Part shown: piece by piece, positions 42,751 through 52,267 of the stretch
Numbering within the stretch: position 1 is the first letter of the stretch
How the letters are laid out: each line of letters starts with the position of its first letter
Assembly (NCBI GenBank): GCA_041391365.1
Contig: JAWKOC010000002.1
Coordinates: 434,001-498,000 of the forward strand
Length of the DNA stretch: 64,000 bases
Direction: 5' to 3'
Source of the DNA: JAGRAX01 sp041391365
GTDB lineage: Bacteria > Bdellovibrionota_G > JALEGL01 > JAGRMV01
The notes under the pieces: generated by a model
Told to the model about the DNA's origin: nothing
Database searches by the model: none
The model's input: the letters and a program-made list of their open reading frames with translations, nothing else
Translations under genes and position numbers: made by a program

Positions 42751-44766
42751 ATGAGTGCCGAGTTCCCAACATTGTTTTCATCCTTGGAGGTCGACGGTGT
42801 TCATCTTTCCAATCGGATCATCATGGGATCCATGCATACAGGTTTGGAGGGCCATCCCTTTTCTTTGAAAAAATTGGGTGAGTTCTATCGTCATCGGGCA
42901 CGAGGCGGAGTGGGCCTGATTGTTACAGGAGGTTTTGCTCCCAACATGCGAGGATGGTTGGTTCCATTTTCAGGGAAATTGTCCAATGCGTGGGAAGTCC
43001 GGTTGCATCGGCAGGTGACCGATGCTGTTCATGAGTTCCCCACCAAAATATTGTGCCAGCTCTTGCACGCAGGAAGATATGCCTATCATCCTTGGTCCAA
43101 GGCTCCCAGTGCCATAGCGTCCCCTATTTCTCGATTTTCCCCTTCTGCGATGACCCACAAAGAAGTTCGCAGATGCATCGATGATTTTGTTCGGTCAGCA
43201 TGTTTGGCAAAACAAGCGGGGTACGATGGTGTAGAAGTGATGGGAAGTGAGGGGTATCTGATCCACCAATTTTTTTCGGACCGAACCAATCAACGCAACG
43301 ATGAGTATGGCAGGGATCAAAAGGGTCGAATGAAATTTGCATTGGAAATCGTAGAAAAAATTCGAGAGAAAGTTCAATCTCCATTTTTAATCATGTTTCG
43401 ACTTCCGATGATTGATTTACTTCCAACGGGTTCGACGTTTGATCAAGTGTTGGAGTTGGGTCAGAATCTTCAGCAATCAGGTGTTTCCATCATCAATTCG
43501 GGCATTGGTTGGCACGAGTCGCGTGTACCCACCATTGCGTCCATGGTGCCTCATGGAGCCTTTGCGTGGGTAACGGAAAAATTTGCAAAGCAGCTTCAGG
43601 TGCCACTGGTGGCCTCAAACCGAATCAATTCCCCTGAAGTCGCGGAAAACATTCTTTTGAGCGGACAAGCAGATTTTGTTTCGATGGCGAGGCCTTTTTT
43701 GGCGGACGCTCAATGGGTGGAAAAAGTTCGGAATGGGAAACGTTCGTCCATCAATATTTGCATTGCGTGCAATCAAGCCTGTTTGGATCATATTTTCGAA
43801 GGCAAAAAAGCATCGTGCTTGGTCAATCCTCAAGCCTGTCATGAAACCGATCGGGTCATTCGACCGACATGGAAGCCTAAGAAACTTCTTGTTGTAGGGG
43901 CTGGACCCGCGGGAATGGCCTTTGCTTATTATGCCGCGAAAAAAGGGCATCATGTTCATCTGTGGGAAAAAGAAGCTGCTGCTGGAGGTCAGTTTACGCT
44001 GGCGGCAAAGATTCCTGGCAAGGAGGAATTTCAAAAAACCATTTCTTTCTATCTTCAAGAATACTCTCGATTGAATGTTCAGATGAAATTGGGAAAGACC
44101 TTTGATTTTCATTCTTTCGATGGAGAAAGTTTTGATGAGATTGTGTTTGCAAGTGGAGTTCGTCCTCGTGTCCCACGAATCGATGGAATGGATCATCCCA
44201 AGGTGATCTTCTATGACAAACTTCTTACACTGCCAGATAGCCATCACGGATCCTATGCCATCGTGGGTGCGGGAGGCATTGGATTTGATGTGGCCGAGTT
44301 TTTGAGCCACCGATCTTTGGGGGCCACGCCTGTGGAGGATTATTGCAAGCAATGGAACATTGATCAAAGCCTTACCCATGCAGGAGGATTGAGTTCCCAC
44401 CACCAACATCCGTCTGTTTCGAAAAAGATTTTTGTGTTGCAACGGAAAGCAAGCAAACCTGGAAAAGATTTGTCCAAAACGACAGGTTGGATTCGTCGGA
44501 AAATATTGAGTGATCGAGGTGTCGAATTTCTGACGGGCGTATCGTATGATTCCATTGATGATCGTGGAATTCATATTCGGCAAGGTGAAAAAAAAATAAC
44601 CTTGGAGGTCGATCGGGTTGTGATCTGCGCCGGTCAAGAGTCCGTTCAGCCTGAGCTTCCACCACTGACCATCCCCACCCATTGGATTGGTGGATGTCGA
44701 CAGGCAAGAGAGCTGGATGCCAAATCAGCCATTCTTGATGCTTTTTCCCTCGCGGCAAAGATCTAG
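42751..44766 (+). CDS. 2,4-dienoyl-CoA reductase-like FMN/FAD/4Fe-4S enzyme
   Basis: A 671-residue old-yellow-enzyme fusion. The N-terminal TIM barrel has the proton-donor candidates Y169 and H255. A 4Fe-4S cluster is bound by C337, C340, C344 and C356. The C-terminal half has two dinucleotide-binding motifs (VVGAGPAGMA and IVGAGGIG). This is the FadH plan, which reduces 2,4-dienoyl-CoA in unsaturated fatty acid breakdown, but related reductases share it, so the substrate is not certain. Confidence 0.85.
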   Translation: MSAEFPTLFSSLEVDGVHLSNRIIMGSMHTGLEGHPFSLKKLGEFYRHRARGGVGLIVTGGFAPNMRGWLVPFSGKLSNAWEVRLHRQVTDAVHEFPTKILCQLLHAGRYAYHPWSKAPSAIASPISRFSPSAMTHKEVRRCIDDFVRSACLAKQAGYDGVEVMGSEGYLIHQFFSDRTNQRNDEYGRDQKGRMKFALEIVEKIREKVQSPFLIMFRLPMIDLLPTGSTFDQVLELGQNLQQSGVSIINSGIGWHESRVPTIASMVPHGAFAWVTEKFAKQLQVPLVASNRINSPEVAENILLSGQADFVSMARPFLADAQWVEKVRNGKRSSINICIACNQACLDHIFEGKKASCLVNPQACHETDRVIRPTWKPKKLLVVGAGPAGMAFAYYAAKKGHHVHLWEKEAAAGGQFTLAAKIPGKEEFQKTISFYLQEYSRLNVQMKLGKTFDFHSFDGESFDEIVFASGVRPRVPRIDGMDHPKVIFYDKLLTLPDSHHGSYAIVGAGGIGFDVAEFLSHRSLGATPVEDYCKQWNIDQSLTHAGGLSSHHQHPSVSKKIFVLQRKASKPGKDLSKTTGWIRRKILSDRGVEFLTGVSYDSIDDRGIHIRQGEKKITLEVDRVVICAGQESVQPELPPLTIPTHWIGGCRQARELDAKSAILDAFSLAAKI

Positions 44767-44829
44767 CCGAGGCTGCTTGACTTCCTCTTTACAGAAAGGG
44801 GGATTCTAAGTAATACTGGTGGGATCACC

Positions 44830-45603
44830 ATGAGAAAAAAAATTCGATGGTTTTTTATCAAAGGTCTCACCCGGGAAGCTGAGCATTGGAACCAATTCAT
44901 TGACCAATTTTTGGTGGCTTTCCCCGAGGTCGAGACGCAACAAATCGATTTGCCCGGAAGTGGTCAATTGCATTCCCAACGGGCACCTCTTCTGATGAAA
45001 CATGTGGTAGAAAGCATCGAGAGCCGAATCCAATTGGAACCCGAAAGCTACGACAACTATGTCTTTGCAGCCTCCATGGGAGCCATGGCAGCCTACAAAT
45101 GGATTCACAGAAACCCTGGAGCCTTCAAGGCTGCGATTTTGGTCAATACGAGCATGAGTGTGGTGTGTAAACCTTATGAGAGGTTCAACTTTCGAATGAT
45201 CAAATTTTTCCCCAAGATCATTGGTCACTACAAAAGCTATGCATTTCGGGAGAGTTTTATTTTTGATGCCACGCATGCCAACAAAGAAGATCGTCAGCAT
45301 GTTTTGGAGCAATGGGTGGACATTCAGCGAAGAAAACCCATTTCCTTGTGGAACTCGATTTCTCAGCTGATTTCTTCAGCTCTGTTTTATCATCCAGAAA
45401 CATCAAAGATTCCCATTTTGCTCATGAGAGGGATGGGAGACGAACTGGTCAATCCTAGTTGTTCAGAAAAACTCAAAGATGTGTGGAAAACCGAATTGGT
45501 CACTCATCCCAGTGGGGGTCACAATCTGATGCATGATGATCCACAATGGGTTCTTACCCATGTAAAACAGTTTTTGGCTTCTCATCCATCCAGAGCTACA
45601 TGA
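44830..45603 (+). CDS. Alpha/beta hydrolase
   Basis: A 257-residue alpha/beta-hydrolase fold protein. The nucleophile elbow is AASMGAM (an Ala replaces the usual first Gly), the acid is probably the Asp in MGDELV and the histidine lies in GGHNLMHD near the end. No signal peptide, so cytoplasmic. The stop overlaps the start of the guanine deaminase gene by ATGA. Substrate unknown. Confidence 0.8.
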   Translation: MRKKIRWFFIKGLTREAEHWNQFIDQFLVAFPEVETQQIDLPGSGQLHSQRAPLLMKHVVESIESRIQLEPESYDNYVFAASMGAMAAYKWIHRNPGAFKAAILVNTSMSVVCKPYERFNFRMIKFFPKIIGHYKSYAFRESFIFDATHANKEDRQHVLEQWVDIQRRKPISLWNSISQLISSALFYHPETSKIPILLMRGMGDELVNPSCSEKLKDVWKTELVTHPSGGHNLMHDDPQWVLTHVKQFLASHPSRAT

Positions 45604-46073
45604 TGACCCATCAAGACTATATTGATTTGGCCATTGCCATGGCTTGTGAAAACGTTGCCAAGGAAATGGGCGGACCTTTTGGAGCTGTCATTGTTCGGCA
45701 TGGTCAGGTGATTGCAAAATGTGCAAATGAAGTTACGCGCACCCATGATCCCACGGCCCATGCAGAAATTGTTGCCATTCGAAATGCTTGCCACCAATTG
45801 CAGCAGTTTGAACTCGACGACTGCGAACTTTATACCAGTTGTGAACCTTGTCCGATGTGTTTGTCGGCCATTTACTGGGCAAGAATTCCCAAAGTTTATT
45901 TTGCGGCCAATCAAATGGACGCCAAGCATGCCGGTTTTGATGATCATTGGATCTATCAGGAAATTGGCAAACCCTTGGACAAACGCAATGTGGAGATGTC
46001 TTTTTTGGATGCTCCCAACAAGAACGAACCCTTTTTGTTGTGGAGCCAAAGCGAAGGAAGCATTCGATACTGA
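45600..46073 (+). CDS. guaD: Guanine deaminase-like (CDA superfamily)
   Basis: Deaminates guanine to xanthine in purine salvage. The 157-residue protein has the zinc site HAE (H54, E56) and CEPCPMC (C84, C87), and the family phrases GGPFGAV, NEVT, DPTAHAEI and AGFDDHWIYQEI, which match Bacillus-type GuaD rather than TadA. ATG 45600 is coupled to the hydrolase stop. A tRNA- or other-base deaminase role cannot be fully excluded. Confidence 0.87.
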   Translation: MMTHQDYIDLAIAMACENVAKEMGGPFGAVIVRHGQVIAKCANEVTRTHDPTAHAEIVAIRNACHQLQQFELDDCELYTSCEPCPMCLSAIYWARIPKVYFAANQMDAKHAGFDDHWIYQEIGKPLDKRNVEMSFLDAPNKNEPFLLWSQSEGSIRY

Positions 46074-46079
46074 GGAGTC

Positions 46080-46400
46080 ATGATCTACGAAGTGAACATT
46101 GATATCGATGCAGATGTGTTTGATAAGTATGTTGTTTGGCTTCGCAAACACATGAGTGAGATGCTTTCGTTGGAATATTTTGAAGCTGCTACCTTGTATC
46201 GTGTAGAAGCTGATTCGTTGGGCGAGGATGGAAAAAGATCAATTTCGGTAAGTGTTCACTATCAAGTAGCTTCTCGTGAAAAGCTTGAGCAGTATTTTCT
46301 CAACCATGCAAAACCCATGAGATCGGATGCCATTGAAAAATTTGGCACAAAATTTTCTGCGACTCGTAGAGTTTTAACCGAGGATTTTAGCTTAGGCTAA
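46080..46400 (+). CDS. DUF4286 family protein
   Basis: A 106-residue protein beginning MIYEVNIDID and containing WLRKHMSEML and ARRVL-like segments that fit DUF4286, a small ferredoxin-like fold of unknown function. A GAGGAG lies just before the ATG. Follows guaD by 6 bases, so likely in the same operon; its stop overlaps the convergent gene by 9 bases. Confidence 0.75.
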   Translation: MIYEVNIDIDADVFDKYVVWLRKHMSEMLSLEYFEAATLYRVEADSLGEDGKRSISVSVHYQVASREKLEQYFLNHAKPMRSDAIEKFGTKFSATRRVLTEDFSLG

Positions 46401-47291
46401 AGTTTTTCGAGCTTCGTTCAACCCTTTCCAAAAGACTTCCACAGCCGCAAGCATTTCTTGGTTGTAACGAATGTAATCATCTTCTTTGAGGTTTGGATTT
46501 TCGAAATAGTATTCTTCCAGTTCTTCTTGGGTATGATCCGCGTGTTGTTGCTCTAGCAAGTCGTGGTGAATGAAAAAAGATACAGAAAAATTCTTCTTTT
46601 CTTTTTCTTTGAAGGTTTTTAGACCTTGAATGAGCTCTTTCCAAAACCCTGAGCTGGCTGCCCAGTTTTCTACTGCAAAACTAGCCGCTTGTGAAATGGT
46701 GTAATGCTCGCTTCCATAGAGTCGGGAAAGCTCATCGCAAAAAAACAACGTAGAGGTCGTGCCAACGCTTCGTTTTCCAATTTCGTTCCAAGAAAGACCA
46801 AAGTCTTTTGCGATTTCAAATAGCCATTCAAAATGAGCGGCTTTGAAACGAAACATTCCCCCCTCGACAGTTCCATGAGATGAAACCATGTTGTCAGCAC
46901 TGGGATCGGTTGTTGTTTCTTTTTTCCCTTTGTTGAAAATTACACCCAATTCGTTGGCAAGGATTTCCTTGGAAGCTCTCATGCTTTCTAGAGAATCAGC
47001 ATTGATGACTTTTTTGAGTTGAGCGATTAGAAACAAATTGGAGAAGACAGAAAATTGCACCAAAAAATCTTTCACTTGGGCCGCATTCATTTCTCCCTTG
47101 GAAAACCATTTCGTATATTCGTTGCGTGTGATGATGGGATGGTTGAGAAGTTCTGTGTCGACACGTTTTTTGAATGCTATGAATTGTGTGGCTCTTTCAA
47201 AGTTATAGTTGTCTTCCCCTTTTTGGATTTTTTCCAAGGTATGAGGGCTTAACACGTTTTGAATGTCATGAGCTTCAAGTTCCGTTTTCAT
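46392..47291 (-). CDS. Haem-oxygenase-like diiron protein (HDO/TenA-like fold)
   Basis: An all-helical 299-residue protein. A late helix carries HDLLEQQH, the HxxxExxH motif of haem-oxygenase-like diiron oxidases, preceded by Glu/His candidates in ANELG, KAAHFEW and VENWAAS. This superfamily includes oxidases such as CADD, SznF and TenA-type proteins, with very different substrates. The assignment is by motif and helical pattern only. Monocistronic; a 28-bp hairpin lies just upstream. Confidence 0.65.
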   Translation of the reverse strand: MKTELEAHDIQNVLSPHTLEKIQKGEDNYNFERATQFIAFKKRVDTELLNHPIITRNEYTKWFSKGEMNAAQVKDFLVQFSVFSNLFLIAQLKKVINADSLESMRASKEILANELGVIFNKGKKETTTDPSADNMVSSHGTVEGGMFRFKAAHFEWLFEIAKDFGLSWNEIGKRSVGTTSTLFFCDELSRLYGSEHYTISQAASFAVENWAASSGFWKELIQGLKTFKEKEKKNFSVSFFIHHDLLEQQHADHTQEELEEYYFENPNLKEDDYIRYNQEMLAAVEVFWKGLNEARKTLA

Positions 47292-47338
47292 AGTCGCTTA
47301 TTGTAAAACTCTTTATCAAATAAAACAAATCTCCATTT

Positions 47339-47419
47339 AATTCGGGGCCGTACGCCTGAACCCAAATTATTGACCGAAAATCAAACCATAGTTTGGGTTC
47401 AGGCGTACGGCCCCGAATT
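47339..47419. repeat. 81-bp hairpin element with 28-bp perfect arms
   Basis: Arms 47339-47366 and 47392-47419 are exact reverse complements and enclose 25 bases. No T run follows on either strand, so it is not a plain terminator. It lies between ptrB's end (47427) and the diiron gene's start (47291). It may be a REP/MITE-like unit; it matches no other repeat noticed here. Confidence 0.7.
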
Positions 47420-47426
47420 GGGAAGG

Positions 47427-49445
47427 TTAGGTGGATTTGAGTTGGTCGATGACAAAGGCATAATGCAATGCAACTTCTTTGTAGAGTGCATATCTTCCTG
47501 AAGGGCCTTTGTGGCCGGCTTCCATTTCCATCTTGAGGAGAATCGGATGGTTTTTGTTTTTTTGGTGTTCTCGGAGCGCCAGCACCCATTTTGTGGGTTC
47601 CCAATAAGAGACTCTCGGATCGTTCAGGCCCCCGGTTGCAAGAATCGGCGGATAATTGGATGGTTTGAGATTGTCGTAAGGTGAATACGAATGCATATAT
47701 TCAAAATATTCCTTTTGCTGCGGGTTTCCCCATTCTTCGTATTCTGTGACAGTTAAGGGGAGGGTTTCATCGGTCATGGTATTCATAACATCGACAAATG
47801 GAACCAATGAGAGAACGGCCGCCCATAGGTCGGGCCTCATGTTTGTCACAGCACCCATGAGGAGTCCTCCTGCACTTCCTCCACGAATGGCAATTTTCTT
47901 GGCTTTGGTATAGCCGATGTGGATCAGATGCTCCGCACAAGAAATAAAATCTTGAAAGGTGTTTTTTTTCTGAAAAAAACGGCCCTGTTCATGCCATGTT
48001 TTTCCACATTCTCCGCCTCCGCGAATATGAGCAGTGGCCACCACAAATCCACGATCCATCAAACTGAAGAGACTCGGAGAAAAGCTAGGCTCTGAGCAGA
48101 TTCCATAAGCACCGTATCCCATGAGAAACAAGGGGGATTCGGGGGAAGGACGATGATCTTTTCGATAAGAGACTGTGATGGGGATATGTACTTGATCGTG
48201 AGAAATGGCTTCGATTCGCTCTACGATATAGTTTTCGGGCGCAAGATTTGGTGTTTGTTTTTTTTCCAAGGTCATCAACTTTTTTGTTTCAAATTCATAA
48301 TGGTAGAGAATTTTTTCCTGCAAAGGCGAGGAATAAGAGAAACGAAAGAAGTCTTGATCAAACGACGGATTGATGTCGGATGAAATGACATACGAGGGCT
48401 CGTCGAATGTGGGTTCATGGACGGAATGTGTTTCAAAGTTGAAAAAACGAAAATGGCTGAGTCCTTTGTAACGTTCACTGACCACCAGATGAGTAGCAAA
48501 CACTTCAAAATCAGTGATTGAACGTTCCGTTTGATGGGGAATCAGATCTTTCCAATGTTTTTGTTCTGTGTGTTCAAGGTTTGTTGTGACAATCTTGAAA
48601 TTTTTTGCATGGAGGTTTGTGAAAATAAGAAATTGATTGTCATGGTGTTCAACATAATATTCGACCCCCTGTGTTCGTGGTTGGATGCATCGAAGATTGG
48701 AGTTTCCAATGAGATCTACGACATGAGCCTCCGTGGTGAGTTTGCTATCGGACTGAATGATCAAAAAACGTTTGGATTTGGACTTGGTAAAATGAACATA
48801 ATAGGAAAGATCTTTTTCTTCAAAGATGCATGTGTCTGTTTGCTGAGTTTGTCCTACGGTATGTTTGTAGACCTGATACGGTCGCATCACGGCATCTAAG
48901 GTAGAATAAAAAATGGTCTTTTCATCCAGACCCCATTCGATCTGACCATCGCTTTTGGAAATGGATTCATCGATGATGTTTCCCGTTTCGATGTTTTTGA
49001 TAACAATATGATAGTTTTCAGAGCCATCGATATCAAAGGAATAAGCCAAGTGGGTATGATTGGGACTAACCTTGAAATCACCGATATGGAAAAAAGGATG
49101 AGATTTCTTTTCTTGGTTGATGTCGAGCAAAAGTTGAGTGGATCCGTCGGAAGCTTTTTTTCTCCAATGGCAGCGATAGTCTTGGCCTTTTTCGATGCTG
49201 GAAAAATATTCGTATCCATTCCATTCTACGGGATAACTCCGATCATTTTCTCGAATGCGAGATACAATCTCTTCATAAATTTCGGATTGCAGATTTTTTG
49301 TGTGAAAAAGGGCGGCTTCTGTAGCTTTGTTTTCTTCATTCAAAAGAGCGATGACCTCAGGATTGGATTTTTCGCGGATCCAGGAGTAGGGGTCAGAAAG
49401 AACAATGCCGTGATGGGTGACTTCGTGAGGAATTTTTTTGGCCAT
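47427..49445 (-). CDS. ptrB: Oligopeptidase B-like serine peptidase (S9A)
   Basis: Cleaves short peptides, usually after Arg or Lys. The 672-residue protein has the N-terminal seven-bladed propeller (from DPYSWIREK) and a C-terminal alpha/beta-hydrolase domain with the triad S524 (GGSAGG), D609 (LNDPRVSYWEP) and H645 (GHKGPSGR). The motifs match oligopeptidase B better than prolyl oligopeptidase. No signal peptide is visible, so likely cytoplasmic. Confidence 0.92.
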   Translation of the reverse strand: MAKKIPHEVTHHGIVLSDPYSWIREKSNPEVIALLNEENKATEAALFHTKNLQSEIYEEIVSRIRENDRSYPVEWNGYEYFSSIEKGQDYRCHWRKKASDGSTQLLLDINQEKKSHPFFHIGDFKVSPNHTHLAYSFDIDGSENYHIVIKNIETGNIIDESISKSDGQIEWGLDEKTIFYSTLDAVMRPYQVYKHTVGQTQQTDTCIFEEKDLSYYVHFTKSKSKRFLIIQSDSKLTTEAHVVDLIGNSNLRCIQPRTQGVEYYVEHHDNQFLIFTNLHAKNFKIVTTNLEHTEQKHWKDLIPHQTERSITDFEVFATHLVVSERYKGLSHFRFFNFETHSVHEPTFDEPSYVISSDINPSFDQDFFRFSYSSPLQEKILYHYEFETKKLMTLEKKQTPNLAPENYIVERIEAISHDQVHIPITVSYRKDHRPSPESPLFLMGYGAYGICSEPSFSPSLFSLMDRGFVVATAHIRGGGECGKTWHEQGRFFQKKNTFQDFISCAEHLIHIGYTKAKKIAIRGGSAGGLLMGAVTNMRPDLWAAVLSLVPFVDVMNTMTDETLPLTVTEYEEWGNPQQKEYFEYMHSYSPYDNLKPSNYPPILATGGLNDPRVSYWEPTKWVLALREHQKNKNHPILLKMEMEAGHKGPSGRYALYKEVALHYAFVIDQLKST

Positions 49446-49466
49446 GGTCTGCGAAATGTAAACCTT

Positions 49467-49853
49467 CTAGGTCAAATAGTCACTGATTCTCTTGACCAAC
49501 CACTGACCCACCCAAAAGCAGCCCAATCCTCCACACACCGAAATGCCAACATAACCAAAAGCCAGCATCACGCTTTTTTTCTCGGCCATATCGACCACAT
49601 CCAGCATGAACGTGGAATAGGTGGTCAATCCACCCAAAAGGCCCATCATGAGGAATGAGGTCATGGCGGGAGACAGAGGTTTGGAGAGAGACCACTGGTA
49701 CAAGATTCCAATCAAAAAGCAGCCCAATAAATTAACGGAAAGCGTTGCATTGGCGGATTCAAACAAGACAGGGTTTGAGGGCAGGAGGTGTTTTGTGGCT
49801 GCCCGGATCAAGCTTCCCAACGCTCCTCCCAAGCCAACCCAAAGCCAATTCAT
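49467..49853 (-). CDS. crcB: Fluoride channel FluC/CrcB
   Basis: A 128-residue, four-helix membrane protein with the family features GGALGSLIRA, SVNLLGCFLIG, and GLLGGLTTYSTF, which form the fluoride pathway. It dimerises in the inner membrane and exports fluoride passively. It lies 21 bases upstream of ptrB, both leftward. No fluoride riboswitch was seen before it. Confidence 0.95.
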   Translation of the reverse strand: MNWLWVGLGGALGSLIRAATKHLLPSNPVLFESANATLSVNLLGCFLIGILYQWSLSKPLSPAMTSFLMMGLLGGLTTYSTFMLDVVDMAEKKSVMLAFGYVGISVCGGLGCFWVGQWLVKRISDYLT

Positions 49854-49909
49854 AGCGGCAACGCTAAATGGAAATGGAAAAAAAGTAAATCATTTCGACA
49901 AGATTGAGT

Positions 49910-49928
49910 TTTTGTCAGGTAGACAAAA
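49910..49928. promoter_or_regulatory. 19-bp operator-like dyad before the tyrosine-degradation operon
   Basis: TTTTGTC and GACAAAA form perfect 7-bp arms around a 5-base centre, 62 bases before hpd. The symmetry and position suit a dimeric repressor that controls hpd, crcB or both. No regulator gene is present nearby. Confidence 0.45.
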
Positions 49929-49989
49929 GAGCCAAAATCATGACATAAAACTTGATCAGATGGACGGATTTTCCTATGGATGACCTACA

Positions 49990-51102
49990 ATGAAAAACGC
50001 AATGGGAATTTCTGGGTTTGACTACGTGGAATTTTATGTAGGGAGTGCAAAAATGGCCGCCTACTGGTACCAAAGAGCGTTTGGGATGAAACTCAAGGCT
50101 TTTCGTGGAATGGAAACAGGAGATCGCAAGCAGTCCTGTTACTACCTTGAAAAAAATCAGGTCAAAATTGTGTTGACCAGCGCCATCGATCCCGGCCACC
50201 ATGAGATCCAGTCATTCTTGCAAACGCATGGGGACGGTGTGAAACGTGTTGCCTATCGGGTCCAAGATGTCAGCCAGGCCTATGCATTTGCGTGCCAAAG
50301 GGGCGCGATATCTGTACGAAAACCCTATGAGCTTCGGGATGAATATGGGGTGGTTCATGAGGCGTCTATCAGGGTTTTTGATGATACGGAAATTGTGTTT
50401 GTAGATGCTCAGAACTATCGCGGGGTTTTTCGACCCGGATACATGCCGTACGATGGGGATCAAGTTCATGCTCAAGATACCGGTCTTGAGCACATAGACC
50501 ATATTGTGGGAAATGTTCGCACCAATGAAATGGATAAGTGGGCGGAGTACTTTGAGAAGACCATGGATTTTGAAACGTTTGTGGATTTCGGTCCTGGCGA
50601 TATTTCAACGCAATATTCAGCACTGCTTTCCAAGGTGGTTCGTTCCAAGGATGGAGTCATCAAACATCCAATCAATGAGCCCTATCCAGCCGCGCGGAAA
50701 TCTCAGATCCAAGAATATGTGGAAGAATATCATGGATCTGGTGTGCAGCACATTGCCATCGAAACCAGAGACATTCTTGCCTCGATTCGAGCGTTGAAAG
50801 CCAATGGGGTAGAATTTTTGACGGTTCCTTCCACCTATTATGAGTTGATGAGACAATCCGGAAAGTCTCCTGAGGAAGGTATAGACGCGATCGAGGAGCT
50901 TGGAATTTTGTGTGATTTTGAAGATGTGACCGGAGGGAAGGGATACTTGCTTCAGTTGTTTACCAAACCCATTGGAGATCGACCCTCTTTCTTTTTTGAA
51001 ATCATCCAACGCAAAGGTGGTAGCCAAGGGTTTGGAAAAGGAAATTTTCAAGCTCTGTTTGAGTCCATTGAACTGGACCAACAACGACGGGGAAATTTGT
51101 AA
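49990..51102 (+). CDS. hpd: 4-hydroxyphenylpyruvate dioxygenase
   Basis: Converts 4-hydroxyphenylpyruvate to homogentisate with O2 and Fe(II). The 370-residue protein has two VOC-type halves; the iron ligands are H171 (HIDH), H254 (GVQHIA) and E337 (FFFEII). It opens the operon hpd-hmgA-aminotransferase-FAH family, which encodes tyrosine breakdown to fumarate and acetoacetate. Length is normal. Confidence 0.96.
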   Translation: MKNAMGISGFDYVEFYVGSAKMAAYWYQRAFGMKLKAFRGMETGDRKQSCYYLEKNQVKIVLTSAIDPGHHEIQSFLQTHGDGVKRVAYRVQDVSQAYAFACQRGAISVRKPYELRDEYGVVHEASIRVFDDTEIVFVDAQNYRGVFRPGYMPYDGDQVHAQDTGLEHIDHIVGNVRTNEMDKWAEYFEKTMDFETFVDFGPGDISTQYSALLSKVVRSKDGVIKHPINEPYPAARKSQIQEYVEEYHGSGVQHIAIETRDILASIRALKANGVEFLTVPSTYYELMRQSGKSPEEGIDAIEELGILCDFEDVTGGKGYLLQLFTKPIGDRPSFFFEIIQRKGGSQGFGKGNFQALFESIELDQQRRGNL

Positions 51103-51106
51103 CGTT

Positions 51107-52267
51107 ATGTCTTTTTATCATCGACTGGGATCTCTCCCTTCCAAAAAACACACGACATTCTATCAAGAGGATGAAAGTCTGTATCGAGAAGAACTGTTCA
51201 GCACACAAGGCTTTTCGGGAATCTACAGCAACCGATATCATAGACATATGCCAACACAGATTTTGGCCATGGAAGAAATCAAGGTCAAAAAACCAACACT
51301 CTGGGAGCAAGCTCCGTTGGAATGGGCTTTGTTTCATACCGATCAATGTGAAAAAAAAGGAAATTGGCTGGAGAGCCGCCAATTGTGGCTCTCCAATGCG
51401 GATTGCTCCATTTCTACGGCAAAGATCGATCGATCTGGAGACTTGATCTACAAAAATGCTTTTGCGCATGAGTTGCTTTTTGTCCATCGAGGTCGAGGAA
51501 AGTTTCGTTCAGATTTTGGAGAGTTGGATTTTTCTGCGGGAGATTATCTCGTGATTCCCAAGGGATGCATTTATACTTTGGATGTGGATGTATCGATGGA
51601 ATCCAAAATGTTGATCATAGAATCCAAACATCCCTTTGAGATTCCCAAAAAATTTCGAAATGAGTATGGACAGTTGGAGGAACATGCTCCCTACTGCGAG
51701 AGAGATTTTCGTGCTCCGGAAAAACTGTGTATGGAAAAAGGTTCAGAGGTGGAAGTCGTTTGCAAAGCGGGGGATCGCTTTTACAAGCATCGGTATCAAC
51801 ATCATCCTTTTGATGTTGTGGGATGGGATGGATTTGAATATCCTTTTGCTTTTTCCATCAAAGATTTTTCTCCTGTAGTCGGAAAAATTCACTTGCCACC
51901 TCCAGTTCATCAGGTGTTTCATGCAGGGCAGTTTGTGGTGTGCAATTTTGTTCCGAGATTGTTTGATTTCCATCCCAAGGCTATTCCTGCACCATACTTT
52001 CATTCCAATGTCGATTCGGATGAAGTCATTTACTATGTGGAAGGGGATTTTATGTCTCGCAGAGGCATCGAAGAAGGTTCGATTTCCTATCATCCGATGG
52101 GACTTCCTCATGGACCCCAGCCTGGTAAAACCGAAGCTTCCATTGGAAAAAAGGAAACGTTTGAATACGCTGTCATGATCGACACGTTTGGACCCTTGCA
52201 ACGCACAACGGACGTCAAAAAGATTTCAGATCTTTCCTATCCAACCTCATGGATTCACAATGATTGA
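51107..52267 (+). CDS. hmgA: Homogentisate 1,2-dioxygenase
   Basis: Opens the ring of homogentisate to maleylacetoacetate. The 386-residue cupin protein contains the C-terminal VGWDGFEYPFAFSI, LPPPVHQVF, and the iron-site region APYFHSNVDSDEVIYYVEG and GLPHGP. The frame extends upstream inside hpd, but ATG 51107, five bases after the hpd stop, is the natural start. It overlaps the next gene by 8 bases. Confidence 0.95.
   Translation: MSFYHRLGSLPSKKHTTFYQEDESLYREELFSTQGFSGIYSNRYHRHMPTQILAMEEIKVKKPTLWEQAPLEWALFHTDQCEKKGNWLESRQLWLSNADCSISTAKIDRSGDLIYKNAFAHELLFVHRGRGKFRSDFGELDFSAGDYLVIPKGCIYTLDVDVSMESKMLIIESKHPFEIPKKFRNEYGQLEEHAPYCERDFRAPEKLCMEKGSEVEVVCKAGDRFYKHRYQHHPFDVVGWDGFEYPFAFSIKDFSPVVGKIHLPPPVHQVFHAGQFVVCNFVPRLFDFHPKAIPAPYFHSNVDSDEVIYYVEGDFMSRRGIEEGSISYHPMGLPHGPQPGKTEASIGKKETFEYAVMIDTFGPLQRTTDVKKISDLSYPTSWIHND

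Noticed and set aside
49854..49989. Possible fluoride riboswitch before crcB
   Set aside because: The leader shows none of the conserved core segments of the crcB motif; only a short operator-like dyad is present.
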